From Myxococcaceae bacterium (GTDB lineage: Bacteria > Myxococcota > Myxococcia > Myxococcales > Myxococcaceae), in assembly GCA_016926755.1 (NCBI GenBank), contig JAFGNZ010000111.1, positions 1 to 55,212 on the forward strand: a stretch of 55,212 bases of DNA, given 5' to 3'. How positions within the stretch are numbered: position 1 is the stretch's first letter; each line of letters starts with the position of its first letter. The position numbers were made by a program, and so were the translations under genes. Below, one piece after another: positions 43,631-53,280 of this stretch. The notes beneath the pieces were generated by a model that had not been told where the DNA came from, made no database searches, and was given only the letters and a program-made list of their open reading frames with translations.

Positions 43631-44545
43631 ATGGCCGACACCGCGTCCTCCCTCGAACGGGCCCGTTTCCAGGCGGATGGAGTGCTGGTCCTCCTCACCG
43701 TCATCTGGGGCACCACCTTCGTGGTGGTGAAGGACGCGCTGGGCCATGGCGATGCGTTCACGTTCCTCGCGCTGCGCTTCGCCGTGGGCGCGGGGGTGCT
43801 GAGCCTGAGGGCCGGGCGCCGGCTGCTCTCCCCGGGAGTGCTGCGCCGGGGCGCCGTGCTGGGGGGCTTCCTGTTCGCGGGATTTGCCCTGCAGACGGTG
43901 GGGCTGGAGGACACCACGCCCTCGCGCTCCGCGTTCATCACGGGGCTGTACGTGCTGCTGGTTCCGCTGGTGGTGCTGGCGCTCTTCCGGCGGGTGCCGC
44001 GCGTGTCCTCGCTGCTGGGCGTGGTGCTCTCGGCGGTGGGGCTCTACTACCTCACGCGGGCGGAGGTGGGCGCGGCCCAGGGCATCTCCCGAGGGGACCT
44101 GCTCACGCTGGGGTGCGCCGTGGCGTACGCCTTTCATATCGCCTTCACGGAGCGGTATGCGCCGAAGGAGGGCGTGGAGGCGCTGGTGGCGGTGCAGTTG
44201 TGGGGGGTGGCGCTGCTGTCGGTGCTGTGCCTTCCCTTCGTGGAGGCGCGGGTGGAGTGGGCGCCGGCCTTCCTCGGGGCCGTGCTCTTCTGCGGCGTGG
44301 TGGCCAGCGCGGTGGCGCTCAGCATGCAGATGTGGGCCCAGGCGCGAACCTCGGCCGTGCGCGCGGCCATCGTCTACTCACTGGAGCCGGTGTTCGCCGG
44401 GGCCTTCTCGGTGCTGCTGGGGTACGAGCGGCTCGGGGGGCGCGAGTGGGTGGGCGGGGGCCTCATCATCCTCGGCGTGCTGGTGTCGGAGCTGGGCTCG
44501 GGCCTGTGGGATCGCTGGCGAGGCCAGGCCGTGCCCCAGGCTTGA
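43631..44545 (+). CDS. EamA/DMT superfamily permease
   Basis: 304 residues, about ten membrane helices. Typical EamA pattern: VLVLLTVIWGTTFVVVKDAL, FAGFALQTVGLEDTTPSRSAFITGLYVLLVPL, and near the end IVYSLEPVFAGAFSVLLGYERLGGREWVGGGLIILGV, with the conserved Glu-Pro. 12 bases after the peptidase-GNAT gene, so it may share its transcript; whether it exports the peptide product is not known and would be unusual for this family. Confidence 0.92.
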   Translation: MADTASSLERARFQADGVLVLLTVIWGTTFVVVKDALGHGDAFTFLALRFAVGAGVLSLRAGRRLLSPGVLRRGAVLGGFLFAGFALQTVGLEDTTPSRSAFITGLYVLLVPLVVLALFRRVPRVSSLLGVVLSAVGLYYLTRAEVGAAQGISRGDLLTLGCAVAYAFHIAFTERYAPKEGVEALVAVQLWGVALLSVLCLPFVEARVEWAPAFLGAVLFCGVVASAVALSMQMWAQARTSAVRAAIVYSLEPVFAGAFSVLLGYERLGGREWVGGGLIILGVLVSELGSGLWDRWRGQAVPQA

Positions 44546-44654
44546 GGAGGCCGCTCACGGGAGCGAGGGCTGCTCGGGTGCTGGGACGACGGGCAGGCGG
44601 GCCCTACATGGAAGACACACAGGCTCCGAGGCGCGCTATAGGAGGTGCTTCCGC

Positions 44655-45632
44655 ATGAGTGTCGAGCTGAGGCGAAACGGACTGCACCTGACGGGGACCC
44701 CGCTGTCGCTGGACGCGACGCGCAAGACGCCCCTGTCGTTCGTCAGCCACGGCCATACGGACCACATCGCGCGCCACGAGGCCACCATCTCCACGGCGGC
44801 GACGCTGCGCTTCATGACGCACCGGTTGGGGCCGGTGAGCGCCCCGCTGGCGGTGCCGTACAACCAGATCTTCGAGCTGGGCCCGCTGTCACTGGAGCTG
44901 CTGCCGGCGGGGCACATCCTGGGGAGCGCCCAGCTGCGCGTCATCCGCTCGGATGGGCGGCGCATCGTCTACACGGGGGACCTGAACCTGGTGCCCTCGC
45001 TCACGGCGGAGCCCGCGCAGGTGGCGGAGTGCGACGTGCTCGTCATCGAGGCCACGTTCGGCCACCCGCGCTACCGCTTCCCTCCCAAGGAGGAGGTGCT
45101 GGGGCAGGTGGAGGCGTGGGTGCGCGAGCAGCTCGAGCGCGGGGCCGTCCCGGTGCTGCTCGGCTACCCGCTGGGCAAGAGCCAGGAGGCGATGAAGTAC
45201 CTCTCGGGGCGGGGCTTCGGCCTGGTGGCGCATGCATCCATCTTCGAGGTGACCGGGCTGTACGGGGAGCTGGGGGTGCCCATCGAGCGGGTGCGGCGCT
45301 TCGACGGCAAGGTGGAGCCGGGGGAGGTGCTCTTCTTCCCGCCGCACCAGTCGCGTGGGGGAGGGCTGTCGGGGCTGTGGCCGAGGGCTACGGCGGTGCT
45401 GACGGGCTGGGCGGTGGATCCAGGCGCGGCATACCGCTACGGGGCACAGGTGGCGTTCCCGTTGTCCGACCATGCGGACTGTCCATCGCTGGTGAAGTAC
45501 GTGAAGGCGACGGGGGCGCGCGAGGTGATGACGCACCACGGGTTCAAGGAGGAGCTGGCCCAGGTGCTGCGGGCTGAAGGCATCGACGCGCGGGCGTTGG
45601 GTGGGAAGCCGCAGCAGCTCGCGCTGTTCTGA
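44655..45632 (+). CDS. MBL-fold exonuclease-like metal-dependent hydrolase
   Basis: 325 residues; GGAGG 9 bases before ATG 44655. Metallo-beta-lactamase fold of the CPSF/exonuclease group: SHGHTDHIARH (metal ligands), PAGHILGSAQLRV, VYTGDLNL, LGYPLGKSQEAMKYL, FPLSDHADC and a late His in MTHHGF. This matches the MBL-fold exonucleases often found with ATP-dependent ligases and helicases in bacterial DNA repair. No ligase is next to it here. The closing pattern ALGGKPQQLALF is typical of the group. Confidence 0.85.
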   Translation: MSVELRRNGLHLTGTPLSLDATRKTPLSFVSHGHTDHIARHEATISTAATLRFMTHRLGPVSAPLAVPYNQIFELGPLSLELLPAGHILGSAQLRVIRSDGRRIVYTGDLNLVPSLTAEPAQVAECDVLVIEATFGHPRYRFPPKEEVLGQVEAWVREQLERGAVPVLLGYPLGKSQEAMKYLSGRGFGLVAHASIFEVTGLYGELGVPIERVRRFDGKVEPGEVLFFPPHQSRGGGLSGLWPRATAVLTGWAVDPGAAYRYGAQVAFPLSDHADCPSLVKYVKATGAREVMTHHGFKEELAQVLRAEGIDARALGGKPQQLALF

Positions 45633-45642
45633 GGCCTGGGCC

Positions 45643-46005
45643 ATGAGCGCGCGGTTGACGGCGCGCACGGTTCGCGTCCTCATTGGCCCCGAGAGGGAGC
45701 GCCACGTGACACCCCGCGAGGGGCAAGGGAGGGGGTATGGCTTCCGATCTTCAGGATCCATCACAGCCCATGGGGACAGAGTGCTCGTGGAGAGGACGTG
45801 GCCTGTGGAGGAGCTCTCCGAGGAGAACGCGCGGAACACGGAGGCCATCTCAAAGAGAGCCGCGGAGCTGGCGCGCGCGCACCCTGAGGCCACGGCGGTG
45901 CTGGAGGCCTACGTGGCCCGCCAGCGCGAGGAGTGTGAGACGCTCGAGACACGCACCGTGAGCGCGCTGTGGCTTCTGGAGCGCGCACCAGACAGGCATC
46001 GGTAG
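45643..46005 (+). CDS. Small hypothetical protein
   Basis: 120 residues, starting 10 bases after the exonuclease-like gene. The N-terminal half is basic and poorly ordered; the C-terminal half looks helical and charged (ELSEENARNTEAISKRAAEL, AVLEAYVARQREECETLE). A start within, such as the GTG near 45780, would leave the helical part only. No domain recognised. Alternate frames here are Arg-rich and unlikely. Confidence 0.5.
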   Translation: MSARLTARTVRVLIGPERERHVTPREGQGRGYGFRSSGSITAHGDRVLVERTWPVEELSEENARNTEAISKRAAELARAHPEATAVLEAYVARQREECETLETRTVSALWLLERAPDRHR

Positions 46006-46026
46006 CCTGCGTGGAATGAGGCAGGC
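46005..46026. terminator. Hairpin after hypothetical gene, convergent region
   Basis: GCCTGC (46005-46010) pairs with GCAGGC (46021-46026) with a ten-base loop. A second, smaller CCCGTC/GACGGG stem lies further on toward 46070-46085. No U-tract. Convergent with the pentapeptide-repeat gene, which ends at 46148. Confidence 0.3.
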
Positions 46027-46147
46027 CTGTAGTCCGTGGGAGAGCGGGACGGCCGGTGCGGGCGGACCCGTCAGCCGACGGGGGGACGCGCACCGAGCCG
46101 AGGGACCCGCGACCTGCGTCCCTTCTGTCGCCCTCGTGCTCCTCGGC

Positions 46148-47608
46148 TCACTCCATCGTCGACTGGACGATGAGCTTCTCCTTGCCGCACACGTCGCAGC
46201 GCAGGTGGACGAACAGATCGTCCTCGCTCTCCTCCGGCACTTCGCCCTCGGGCACGCCCAGCTCCGCCTTCGCCAGCGCCGGCACCTTCGCCGGGATCTC
46301 CTCCGCCTTCAGCGACTGGATGTACGTCATCTCCCGATCGTGGCACTCACGCGTCTCGGGCCCCGTCAGCCACTGCGGCTCCATCCCCTCCGGCAACCGG
46401 CTCAGCAGCTCCAGGTTCGTCACCGTCTCCGCCAGGTACGCCAGCCGCCGCAGCCGCGCCTCGTCCGGCAGCGCCGAGAACACCTGGAAGCCCTCGAACA
46501 GCGCGTTGCGATCCTCCCCCGTCGCCAGCTGCGCCAGCTCCATCGCCGGCTCGGCCGACTCCAGCGCCTCCTCCCAGTTGTTCTCCGGCGTGAAGCCCGC
46601 CTCCAAGAGCGCCGTGTACAGCTGCGTCGCCGCCAGCCGCCGCCGCGCCTCCTGCAGGTGCTCCACCACCTCGTGCGTCAGCCGCAGCTCCAGCAGCGCC
46701 CCCGTCACCCGCGGATCGATCGAGCCCGTCAGGTCATCCACCTCCACCTCGGCCCGCAGCGCGTCCTTCAGCACCTTCGCCTCGGAGAACCGGAACAGCG
46801 GCACCACCCCCACCTCGCGCAGGTACATGGCCGCCACCGCCGCGTCCTTCGCGCCCATCCGCAGCGCCTTCTGCGCCCGCTCCACCGCCCCCGGGTCCGC
46901 CAACGGCTTCTTGTTCTCCAGCCGAGACTTCACCGCCTCGCGGTACATCGCCTCCAGCGAGGAGCCCGGCGGCAGCCGCTGCGGCACCAGCGGCCTCAGC
47001 CCCGGCACGTCCAGCACCCACACCGGTGGCGCCGCCTGTCGCTTCAGCGCTCGGAAGAACAGGGAGCCCGGCGGATCCTGCGGCTTGAACGGCGGCAGCT
47101 CCTCCCCCAGCGGCCCCACCACCGCCGCCGCGGCCGCGCCCAGCGCCTTCTCCCGCTGCTCGCGCGTGAAGGCCGTGATGCCCTGGGCCGGCGGAGGCGG
47201 CGGCGGAGGCGCTTCCTCCCCGTCCAGGCCCACCACCCGGTCCATGTCCACGTCCTCCATCTCCAGGTCTTCCAGCCCCTTGGCCCCGGTGAAGTCGCAG
47301 CGCAACAGCTTCAGCTTCTCGAAGGTAGCCCCCTCGAGGTTCGCGCCGCGGAAGTCACAGTCCTGTAACCGGCCGCCGTGGAAGTAGGAGTTGGACAGGT
47401 CCGAATCGCGGAAGTTGATCTTGGACAGATCGCACCGCTCCCACTCCGAGCCCACGAGCCCCAAGCCCGACAGATCCGCGTTGGCGGAGAAGAGCTGGGT
47501 GAACGTGGCGCCGGTGTGGTCACTCGGCACCTGGCCGGCCTTGCGGAGCTTGTTCCACTCGGACGAACCATTCTGCAGGAGCTTCTCGATACTGGGAGCC
47601 TTCGGCAT
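46148..47608 (-). CDS. Pentapeptide-repeat protein with large C-terminal domain
   Basis: 486 residues. Residues about 30-120 are pentapeptide repeats of the A(D/N)LxG type (ANADLSGLGL, CDLSKINFRDSDLSNSYF, CDFRGANLEGATFE, CDFTGAKGL), which fold as a right-handed quadrilateral helix. A poly-Pro run (EEAPPPPPPPAQG) separates them from a helical C-terminal domain of about 330 residues that ends in CDVCGKEK, a single Cys pair. No signal peptide; cytoplasmic. Divergent from the RluA-family gene by 43 bases. Possible roles (gyrase/DNA mimic or scaffold) cannot be chosen. Confidence 0.85.
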   Translation of the reverse strand: MPKAPSIEKLLQNGSSEWNKLRKAGQVPSDHTGATFTQLFSANADLSGLGLVGSEWERCDLSKINFRDSDLSNSYFHGGRLQDCDFRGANLEGATFEKLKLLRCDFTGAKGLEDLEMEDVDMDRVVGLDGEEAPPPPPPPAQGITAFTREQREKALGAAAAAVVGPLGEELPPFKPQDPPGSLFFRALKRQAAPPVWVLDVPGLRPLVPQRLPPGSSLEAMYREAVKSRLENKKPLADPGAVERAQKALRMGAKDAAVAAMYLREVGVVPLFRFSEAKVLKDALRAEVEVDDLTGSIDPRVTGALLELRLTHEVVEHLQEARRRLAATQLYTALLEAGFTPENNWEEALESAEPAMELAQLATGEDRNALFEGFQVFSALPDEARLRRLAYLAETVTNLELLSRLPEGMEPQWLTGPETRECHDREMTYIQSLKAEEIPAKVPALAKAELGVPEGEVPEESEDDLFVHLRCDVCGKEKLIVQSTME

Positions 47609-47651
47609 GGACCGGCCATTATTCGTGTGGTCTGGTCCTGTCGCCAAGAAA

Positions 47652-48617
47652 ATGATCGAGTACCGAATTGAAGATGACAGTACGGGCATGCGGCTGGACA
47701 AGTACCTGCGCAAGCGCCTGGCCAACGTCCCGACGAGCCACCTGTTCAAGATGATCCGGGTCAAGAAGGTCCGGGTGAACGGCAAGCGGGCCCAGCCCGA
47801 GCAGCTCCTGGCCGCCGGGGACATCATCACCATCCGTGGAGACGAGAAGCAGCTGCTCGGCCCCGCCGAGCCCGGGGAGCGCAAGCCGCCACCCGCACCC
47901 CCAGTGGATCCCTCCAAGCTCGTCATCCTCCTGGAGGACGACTGGATGATGGCCGTGGACAAGCCCAGCGGCATGGCCGTCCACACGGGCAGTGGCATCA
48001 CCGGGGGGACCCTGGTGGACTATGTGCGCGCCTACCTCGGCCCCAAGGCCGTCCGCAACGACTTCACCGCCTCCCCCGCCCACAGACTGGACAGGGAGAC
48101 CTCCGGCGTCATCCTCGTGGCCAAGCGCCGCCCGGCGATGGTCCATTTCACGGACGTCTTCACCCACAGTAAAGCCCGCAAGCGCTACCTCACGCTGGTG
48201 AAGGGGAAGATGCCGAAGGACTCGGGTGTCATTGACCTGCCGCTCTCGGAGCACCAGCAGACGGCCGAGTCCAAGGCCCGCCGAGGGGTGAACATGCAGG
48301 AGGCGCTCACGCGGTGGAAGGTCATCCGGCAGTCGAGCGAGGTGGCGCTCCTCTCCTGCTCCATCGAGACCGGGCGCACCCATCAGATAAGAAGGCACCT
48401 GGCCGCGGTGGGCCACCCGGTTGCCGGGGACAGGAAGTATGGTGACTTTGCGTTCAACCGGGACGTGCGGGCCCGGTGGGGCTTGAAACGTTTGTTCCTG
48501 CACGCCGAGCGCATCGAATTTCCTCACCCCCAACACGGCGGGAAGGTGACGGTGGAGGCGCAGTTGCCTCCAGAGCTGAAGGACATACTCAAACGAGCTG
48601 CGCTGGAACCGTCATGA
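47652..48617 (+). CDS. RluA-family RNA pseudouridine synthase
   Basis: 321 residues. N-terminal S4 RNA-binding domain (MIEYRIEDDSTGMRLDKYLR, then SHLFKMIRVKKVRVNGKR), a Pro-rich linker, and the catalytic domain with DDWMMAVDKPSGMAVHTG, the catalytic Asp in SPAHRLDRETSG, KRYLTLVKG and the RTHQIRRHLAAVGHPVAGD motif. Likely target is 23S rRNA, RluC- or RluD-like; which sites cannot be told. ATG 47652 begins the S4 domain. An in-frame ATG at 47607 overlaps the divergent gene's start. Its stop overlaps the PBP1A ATG. Confidence 0.95.
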   Translation: MIEYRIEDDSTGMRLDKYLRKRLANVPTSHLFKMIRVKKVRVNGKRAQPEQLLAAGDIITIRGDEKQLLGPAEPGERKPPPAPPVDPSKLVILLEDDWMMAVDKPSGMAVHTGSGITGGTLVDYVRAYLGPKAVRNDFTASPAHRLDRETSGVILVAKRRPAMVHFTDVFTHSKARKRYLTLVKGKMPKDSGVIDLPLSEHQQTAESKARRGVNMQEALTRWKVIRQSSEVALLSCSIETGRTHQIRRHLAAVGHPVAGDRKYGDFAFNRDVRARWGLKRLFLHAERIEFPHPQHGGKVTVEAQLPPELKDILKRAALEPS

Positions 48618-51268
48618 GCACACCCGACCCGAAGACCGTTGGCAGCCGCTTGAAGCTCGTCCTCCCGGAGGGGAAGAAGCGCCCCTGGTGGGTCTTCGCC
48701 CTCAAGCTCGCGGGCTGGCTGGCCCTCACCGGCGCCACCGCGGGTGTGGTGGGCGTGGTGGCCATCTACTACCTCTACTCAGAGGGGCTGCCCGCCATCC
48801 CCAAGGTGGACGAGTACTGGCCGCCCATCGTCACCGAGGTCTACACGGACGACGCGGTGCTGGCCGGCGAGTTCTACAACCAGCGGCGCAAGGTGGTGCC
48901 CTACGAGCGCATCCCCAAGCGGCTGGTGCAGGCCTTCATCGCCAGCGAGGACTCCAGCTTCTTCGATCACCTGGGCGTGGACGTGCTGGGCACGGTGCGC
49001 GCGGGCCTCAAGACGATCGCCTCGAAGCTGGGCCTGCGCAGCGGCGGCGTGCAGGGCGGCTCCACCCTCACGCAGCAGACGGCGAAGGCGGTGCTGATCG
49101 GCGCCGAGGGCTACAAGTCGGCCACCGCCAAGACGCTCACGCGGAAGATCCGCGAGGCCATCCTCGCCCGGCGCCTGGAGGCGGCGCTGACGAAGGAGGA
49201 GATCCTCTACCTCTACCTCAACAACGTCTTCCTCGGGCACCACAGCTACGGCGTGCAGAGCGCCGCGGAGAACTACTACCGCAAGGACGTGAGGGATCTG
49301 ACGCTGGGGGAGATGACGCTCATCGCCGGCCTGCCGCAGGCGCCCAGCCGCTACTCGCCCTTCCTCAAGCCGGAGGCGGCCCGGAAGCGCCGCACCTACG
49401 TGCTGCGCCGCATGCTCGAGGAGGGGATGATCACCCGCGAGGAGCACGACACGGCCAACGCCGAGCCGGTGCAGGTGTACCCGGTGGAGGATGTGTTCCA
49501 CGAGTTCGCCCCGTACTTCGTGGAGCAGGCCCGCCGCGACATCGTGGAGCGCTACGGCAACCCGGCGCTGCTGGAGCAGGGCCTGAAGGTCTTCACCACC
49601 ATGGACAGCGAGCGGCAGCGCGCCGCGCAGGAGGCCGTGCTCAACGGCCTGCTGGAGGTGGACAAGCGCCAGGGCTGGCGCGGCCCGCTCATGAACCTGG
49701 GCACCCCGGAGGAGCGCCAGGCCTTCATCGCCCGCGCGAAGAAGGCGATGGAGGATGAGGAGCTCGTCCTCAACCGGCTCTACGTGGCGCTGGTGACGAA
49801 GCTCGAGGAGAACGGCCAGGGCGCCGAGATCCAGGTGGGCCCGCACACCGGCCGGCTGCCGCTGCTGGGCATGCGCTGGGCGCGCAAGGTCAACCCGGAG
49901 TCCTACTACGCGCCGGGCGGGATGATCTCCTCGGTGAGGAAGGCGATCAACGTGGGGGATCTGATCGTCGTCCGCCACGTGAAGAAGAAGGATCTGACGG
50001 ACGACAAGGATCAGTGGGACAAGAAGCTGGCCGCGGAGATCCCCGACGACGAGGTGAAGCCCGCGGAGGGCGCCAAGGAGGGGGCAGGCGCCGCCACAGC
50101 CGAGGCCCTGCCCGCGAAGCCGAAGGGCCCCAAGCTCTTCCGGCTGGAGCAGCAGCCCGAGCCGCAGAGCGCGCTCGTCTCCATTGATCCGCACCGGCAG
50201 TACCTCACCGCCATGGTGGGCGGGTACGACTTCGACGACAACGAGTTCAACCGCTCCTTCCAGGCGTGCCGTCAGCCGGGCAGCTCCTACAAGCCCCTGG
50301 TGTACGCGGCGGCGATCGAGAAGCTCGGCTGGACGCAGGCCACCATCCTCGTGGACTCGCCCGTGGTGGAGCACGATCCGGACAACAAGGTGGCCTGGAA
50401 GCCGGAGAACTACACCTCGAAGTTCGAGGGCGAGGTGACGCTGCGCACCGCGCTCGTCAACTCGATGAACATCCCCGCGGTGAAGACGTTCGGCAAGGTG
50501 GGCACCAAGAACATGGCCGCGTGGGTCCAGACGCTCGGCCTGTCCACGCCGATGAACATGGACTTCTCCGCCGCGCTGGGCTCCTCGTGCGTCTACCCCG
50601 TGGAGCTGGCGGAGGTGTACGCCACCTTCAACCGCTACGGGCGCAAGAAGCCCACCTGGCTCATCCGCAAGATCGAGGATCGCTTCGGGCGCACGCTGGA
50701 GGACCACACCGCGTACGACGATCCGTGGGCGCCGCTGCGGGACCGGGTGGCCGCCAGCTACGCGCGCCTCTTCGAGCCGGGCGAGCAGGTGATGAGCCCG
50801 GAGACGGGCTTCATCGTCACCCACCTCATGCGCAACGTGGTGCTGGAGGGCACGGGCGCCCCGGCCCAGCGCCTGGGCAAGCCCGCCGCGGGCAAGACGG
50901 GCACCACCAACGACTCGTTCGACGCGTGGTTCGCCGGCTTCACGAGGGATCTCGTGACGGTGGCGTGGGTGGGCTACGACTTGAACCCGCACCCGCTCAA
51001 CCGCTACGAGACGGGCGGCCGGGCCTCGCTCCCCATCTGGCTGGATTACATGAAGAAGGCGCTCGCCAGCCGGCCCCAGGCGGAGTTCACGCCGTGGCCC
51101 ACCATGGAGCTGGTGCGCCTGCCCGTCGACGAGAGGACGGGGAAGCTCGTCGCCGAGGACTCCAGGAACATGGAGTACATGTACTTCAAGAAGGGCACGG
51201 AGCCGAAGGAAGCGGCGCCGCGCAAGGGCGAGGTGGACGAGCGCCAGTTCCTCATGGGCCAGCAGTAG
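48614..51268 (+). CDS. Penicillin-binding protein 1A (bifunctional transglycosylase/transpeptidase)
   Basis: 884 residues. Cytoplasmic lead, one membrane anchor ([20 protein letters not shown]), then a GT51 glycosyltransferase with [24 protein letters not shown] and the [13 protein letters not shown] motif, an OB-like insert, and a transpeptidase domain with the Ser in PGSSYKPL (SxxK), SMN in VNSMNIPA and KTG in [17 protein letters not shown]. It polymerises and cross-links peptidoglycan. ATG overlaps the pseudouridine synthase stop. The lysA-dapA-dapB genes of the same window supply its DAP precursor. Convergent with the SDR gene, 8 bases between stops. Confidence 0.96.
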   Translation: MSTPDPKTVGSRLKLVLPEGKKRPWWVFALKLAGWLALTGATAGVVGVVAIYYLYSEGLPAIPKVDEYWPPIVTEVYTDDAVLAGEFYNQRRKVVPYERIPKRLVQAFIASEDSSFFDHLGVDVLGTVRAGLKTIASKLGLRSGGVQGGSTLTQQTAKAVLIGAEGYKSATAKTLTRKIREAILARRLEAALTKEEILYLYLNNVFLGHHSYGVQSAAENYYRKDVRDLTLGEMTLIAGLPQAPSRYSPFLKPEAARKRRTYVLRRMLEEGMITREEHDTANAEPVQVYPVEDVFHEFAPYFVEQARRDIVERYGNPALLEQGLKVFTTMDSERQRAAQEAVLNGLLEVDKRQGWRGPLMNLGTPEERQAFIARAKKAMEDEELVLNRLYVALVTKLEENGQGAEIQVGPHTGRLPLLGMRWARKVNPESYYAPGGMISSVRKAINVGDLIVVRHVKKKDLTDDKDQWDKKLAAEIPDDEVKPAEGAKEGAGAATAEALPAKPKGPKLFRLEQQPEPQSALVSIDPHRQYLTAMVGGYDFDDNEFNRSFQACRQPGSSYKPLVYAAAIEKLGWTQATILVDSPVVEHDPDNKVAWKPENYTSKFEGEVTLRTALVNSMNIPAVKTFGKVGTKNMAAWVQTLGLSTPMNMDFSAALGSSCVYPVELAEVYATFNRYGRKKPTWLIRKIEDRFGRTLEDHTAYDDPWAPLRDRVAASYARLFEPGEQVMSPETGFIVTHLMRNVVLEGTGAPAQRLGKPAAGKTGTTNDSFDAWFAGFTRDLVTVAWVGYDLNPHPLNRYETGGRASLPIWLDYMKKALASRPQAEFTPWPTMELVRLPVDERTGKLVAEDSRNMEYMYFKKGTEPKEAAPRKGEVDERQFLMGQQ

Positions 51269-51276
51269 CGCGGGCC

Positions 51277-52038
51277 TCAGCGCAGCTTGCGCACCAGCGG
51301 ATCGAAGAGCGAGTCGGGGATCGCCTTCACCAGCTTCATGGCGGTGGACATCTGCCAGGGGAAGGCGAACACCGGCACCCCGCGCGTGATGGCCCGGGCC
51401 ATCCGCTCCACCGCCTCCTCCGGCTCCAGCAGGAAGGGCATGGGGTGCTTGTTGGGCGCCGTCATCTCGGTCTTCACGAAGCCGGGGTAGATGCAGGTGA
51501 CGCGCACGCCGGTGCCCCGGAGATCCACGCGCAGGCTCTCCATGAAGGTGGAGAGGAACGCCTTGGAGCCGGAGTAGGCGGCGTTGCGTGGCAGCCCCCG
51601 GAACGCCGCGAGGCTGGAGACGCCCACCAGGTGGCCCTTGTTGCGCTCCACCATCTTCGGCAGCACCGCGCTCAGGGTGGCCGCCGCGCCAGTGACGTTG
51701 ACGTCGAGGATCTGCTTCACCCGCTCCCAGTTGAAGCGCTTCGCGTACGTCTCCAGGCCCACGCCCGCATTGGCCACCACCAGATCCAGCCCGCCGCAGT
51801 CCGCGTCGATCCGCTGGATGCGCTCGAGCGTCCGGTCCGCCTGGGAGACATCCAGCTCCACGGGCTCCACGGTGCCGCCGGCGGCGCGGGCCTCCTCGGC
51901 CAGCGTCCGGAGCTGCTCCACGCGACGGGCCGCGGCGAACACGCGCGTGCCACGTTGGGCGAACCACAGGGCCAGCCCGCGCCCCAGGCCGCTCGAGGCC
52001 CCTGTCACCAGCGCCGCTTCGTATTTCCTCTCCGCCAT
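51277..52038 (-). CDS. SDR family oxidoreductase
   Basis: 253 residues; AGGAGG 6 bases before ATG. Short-chain dehydrogenase with the nucleotide motif [11 protein letters not shown] near residue 12, NAGVG, a Ser in GVSSLAA, and the catalytic Tyr/Lys in AAYSGSKAF. The Arg near position 37 (AARRVEQL) favours NADP(H). The C-terminus [21 protein letters not shown] is like a class of SDRs acting on lipids or sugars. Substrate unknown. Confidence 0.93.
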   Translation of the reverse strand: MAERKYEAALVTGASSGLGRGLALWFAQRGTRVFAAARRVEQLRTLAEEARAAGGTVEPVELDVSQADRTLERIQRIDADCGGLDLVVANAGVGLETYAKRFNWERVKQILDVNVTGAAATLSAVLPKMVERNKGHLVGVSSLAAFRGLPRNAAYSGSKAFLSTFMESLRVDLRGTGVRVTCIYPGFVKTEMTAPNKHPMPFLLEPEEAVERMARAITRGVPVFAFPWQMSTAMKLVKAIPDSLFDPLVRKLR

Positions 52039-52104
52039 CGGTCCCTCCTGGGCAACGGGGGCCCGACGCTGAGCCAGGCAGGCGCCGCCGTCAAGCCCGG
52101 GCCC

Positions 52105-53133
52105 TCAGAGCATGGGCCAGTAGGGCCGCAGCGCCTCGCGGCTCCGCGCCAGCGCGTGGGCCATGTCCGAGGTCGTCTCCCCCGTGGGGAAGCTGTCGCG
52201 CCGCCCCGCGAGCACCTCCACGCAGGCATGCACGGACTGGGAGAGCCCCTGCAGCGAGTAGCCCCCCTCCAGCAGCAGCACCAGCCGGCCCCCGCACACG
52301 CTGTCCGCCAGCTCCCGGGTCGCGGAGCACATCGCGGCGAAGCCCCGCTCGCTGAGCACCATCCCCCCAATGGGATCATGCCGGTGCGGATCGAAGCCCG
52401 CCGAGACGAGGACAAGCTGCGGTCGGAACGCGTCCGCGATGGGCAGGAACAGCTCCTGGAAGATCGCCCCGTAGTCCGCGTCCGTGGCGCCCCCGGGCAG
52501 CCCGCAGTTGACGGTGAAGCCCGCGCCCGCGCCCGCGCCCACCTCGTGCGCCGCCCCCGTGCCCGGGTAGTAGGGGTACTGGTGCACGGACTGGTAGAGC
52601 ACGTCCCGCCGCTCCCAGAAGGCCGCCTGGGTGCCGTTGCCGTGGTGCACGTCCCAGTCCAGCACCAGCACGCGCTCGGCGCCCTGCCGCCGGGCCGCCT
52701 CCGCCGCGATCGCCACGTTGTTGAAGAGGCAGAAGCCCATGGAGCGCCCCGGCTCGGCGTGGTGCCCGGGGGGGCGGACCAGCGCGAACGCGTTGCGGGC
52801 CCGGCCCGCCATCACCTCCTCCACCGCCTGCACCGCCGCCCCCGCGGCCAGCAGCGCCGCGTCATAGCTGTCCGGCGAGGTATGGGTGTCCGGATCAATC
52901 TGGGCCTCCGTTCCCGCCAGCCCCAGCAGGGAGTGCCGCAGCTCCGAGGTATGCACGGCGGCCAGCTCCGCCTCCGTCGCCGAGCGGGGCTGTCCCACCT
53001 GCGTCCCCTCTATTGGCGCCCGTGCCAGCACCGAGAGGATGCTCCGCAGCCGCGCCGGGCTCTCCGGGTGCCCCTGGCCAGGCTCATGTTTCAAGAAAAG
53101 GGGATCGGTGAGCAGCAGGGTGGGAGGCGTCAT
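52105..53133 (-). CDS. Histone deacetylase-fold (arginase/deacetylase) enzyme
   Basis: 342 residues. Zinc-dependent deacetylase family of the class II/acetylpolyamine amidohydrolase type. Visible: [25 protein letters not shown] (catalytic His pair), [15 protein letters not shown] (zinc ligands), [29 protein letters not shown] (third zinc Asp) and [12 protein letters not shown]. Bacteria use it on acetyl-lysine proteins, acetoin (AcuC) or acetylpolyamines. GGAG precedes ATG 53133. Divergent from the chemoreceptor; about 147 bases between the starts. Confidence 0.95.
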   Translation of the reverse strand: MTPPTLLLTDPLFLKHEPGQGHPESPARLRSILSVLARAPIEGTQVGQPRSATEAELAAVHTSELRHSLLGLAGTEAQIDPDTHTSPDSYDAALLAAGAAVQAVEEVMAGRARNAFALVRPPGHHAEPGRSMGFCLFNNVAIAAEAARRQGAERVLVLDWDVHHGNGTQAAFWERRDVLYQSVHQYPYYPGTGAAHEVGAGAGAGFTVNCGLPGGATDADYGAIFQELFLPIADAFRPQLVLVSAGFDPHRHDPIGGMVLSERGFAAMCSATRELADSVCGGRLVLLLEGGYSLQGLSQSVHACVEVLAGRRDSFPTGETTSDMAHALARSREALRPYWPML

Positions 53134-53280
53134 GCGGCGGGCTCCAGGGGGCGGGCGGGAGGGAGCTACTCTCCCCGTGGACCAGAATCCACGGTGATCC
53201 GGGATTCTTCCAGCCTCCCCGAGGGGACGACCTTCCCGTTCCTTGCCCTTTGTTGGATTCCCTCCGTAGATTCCAGGTCC

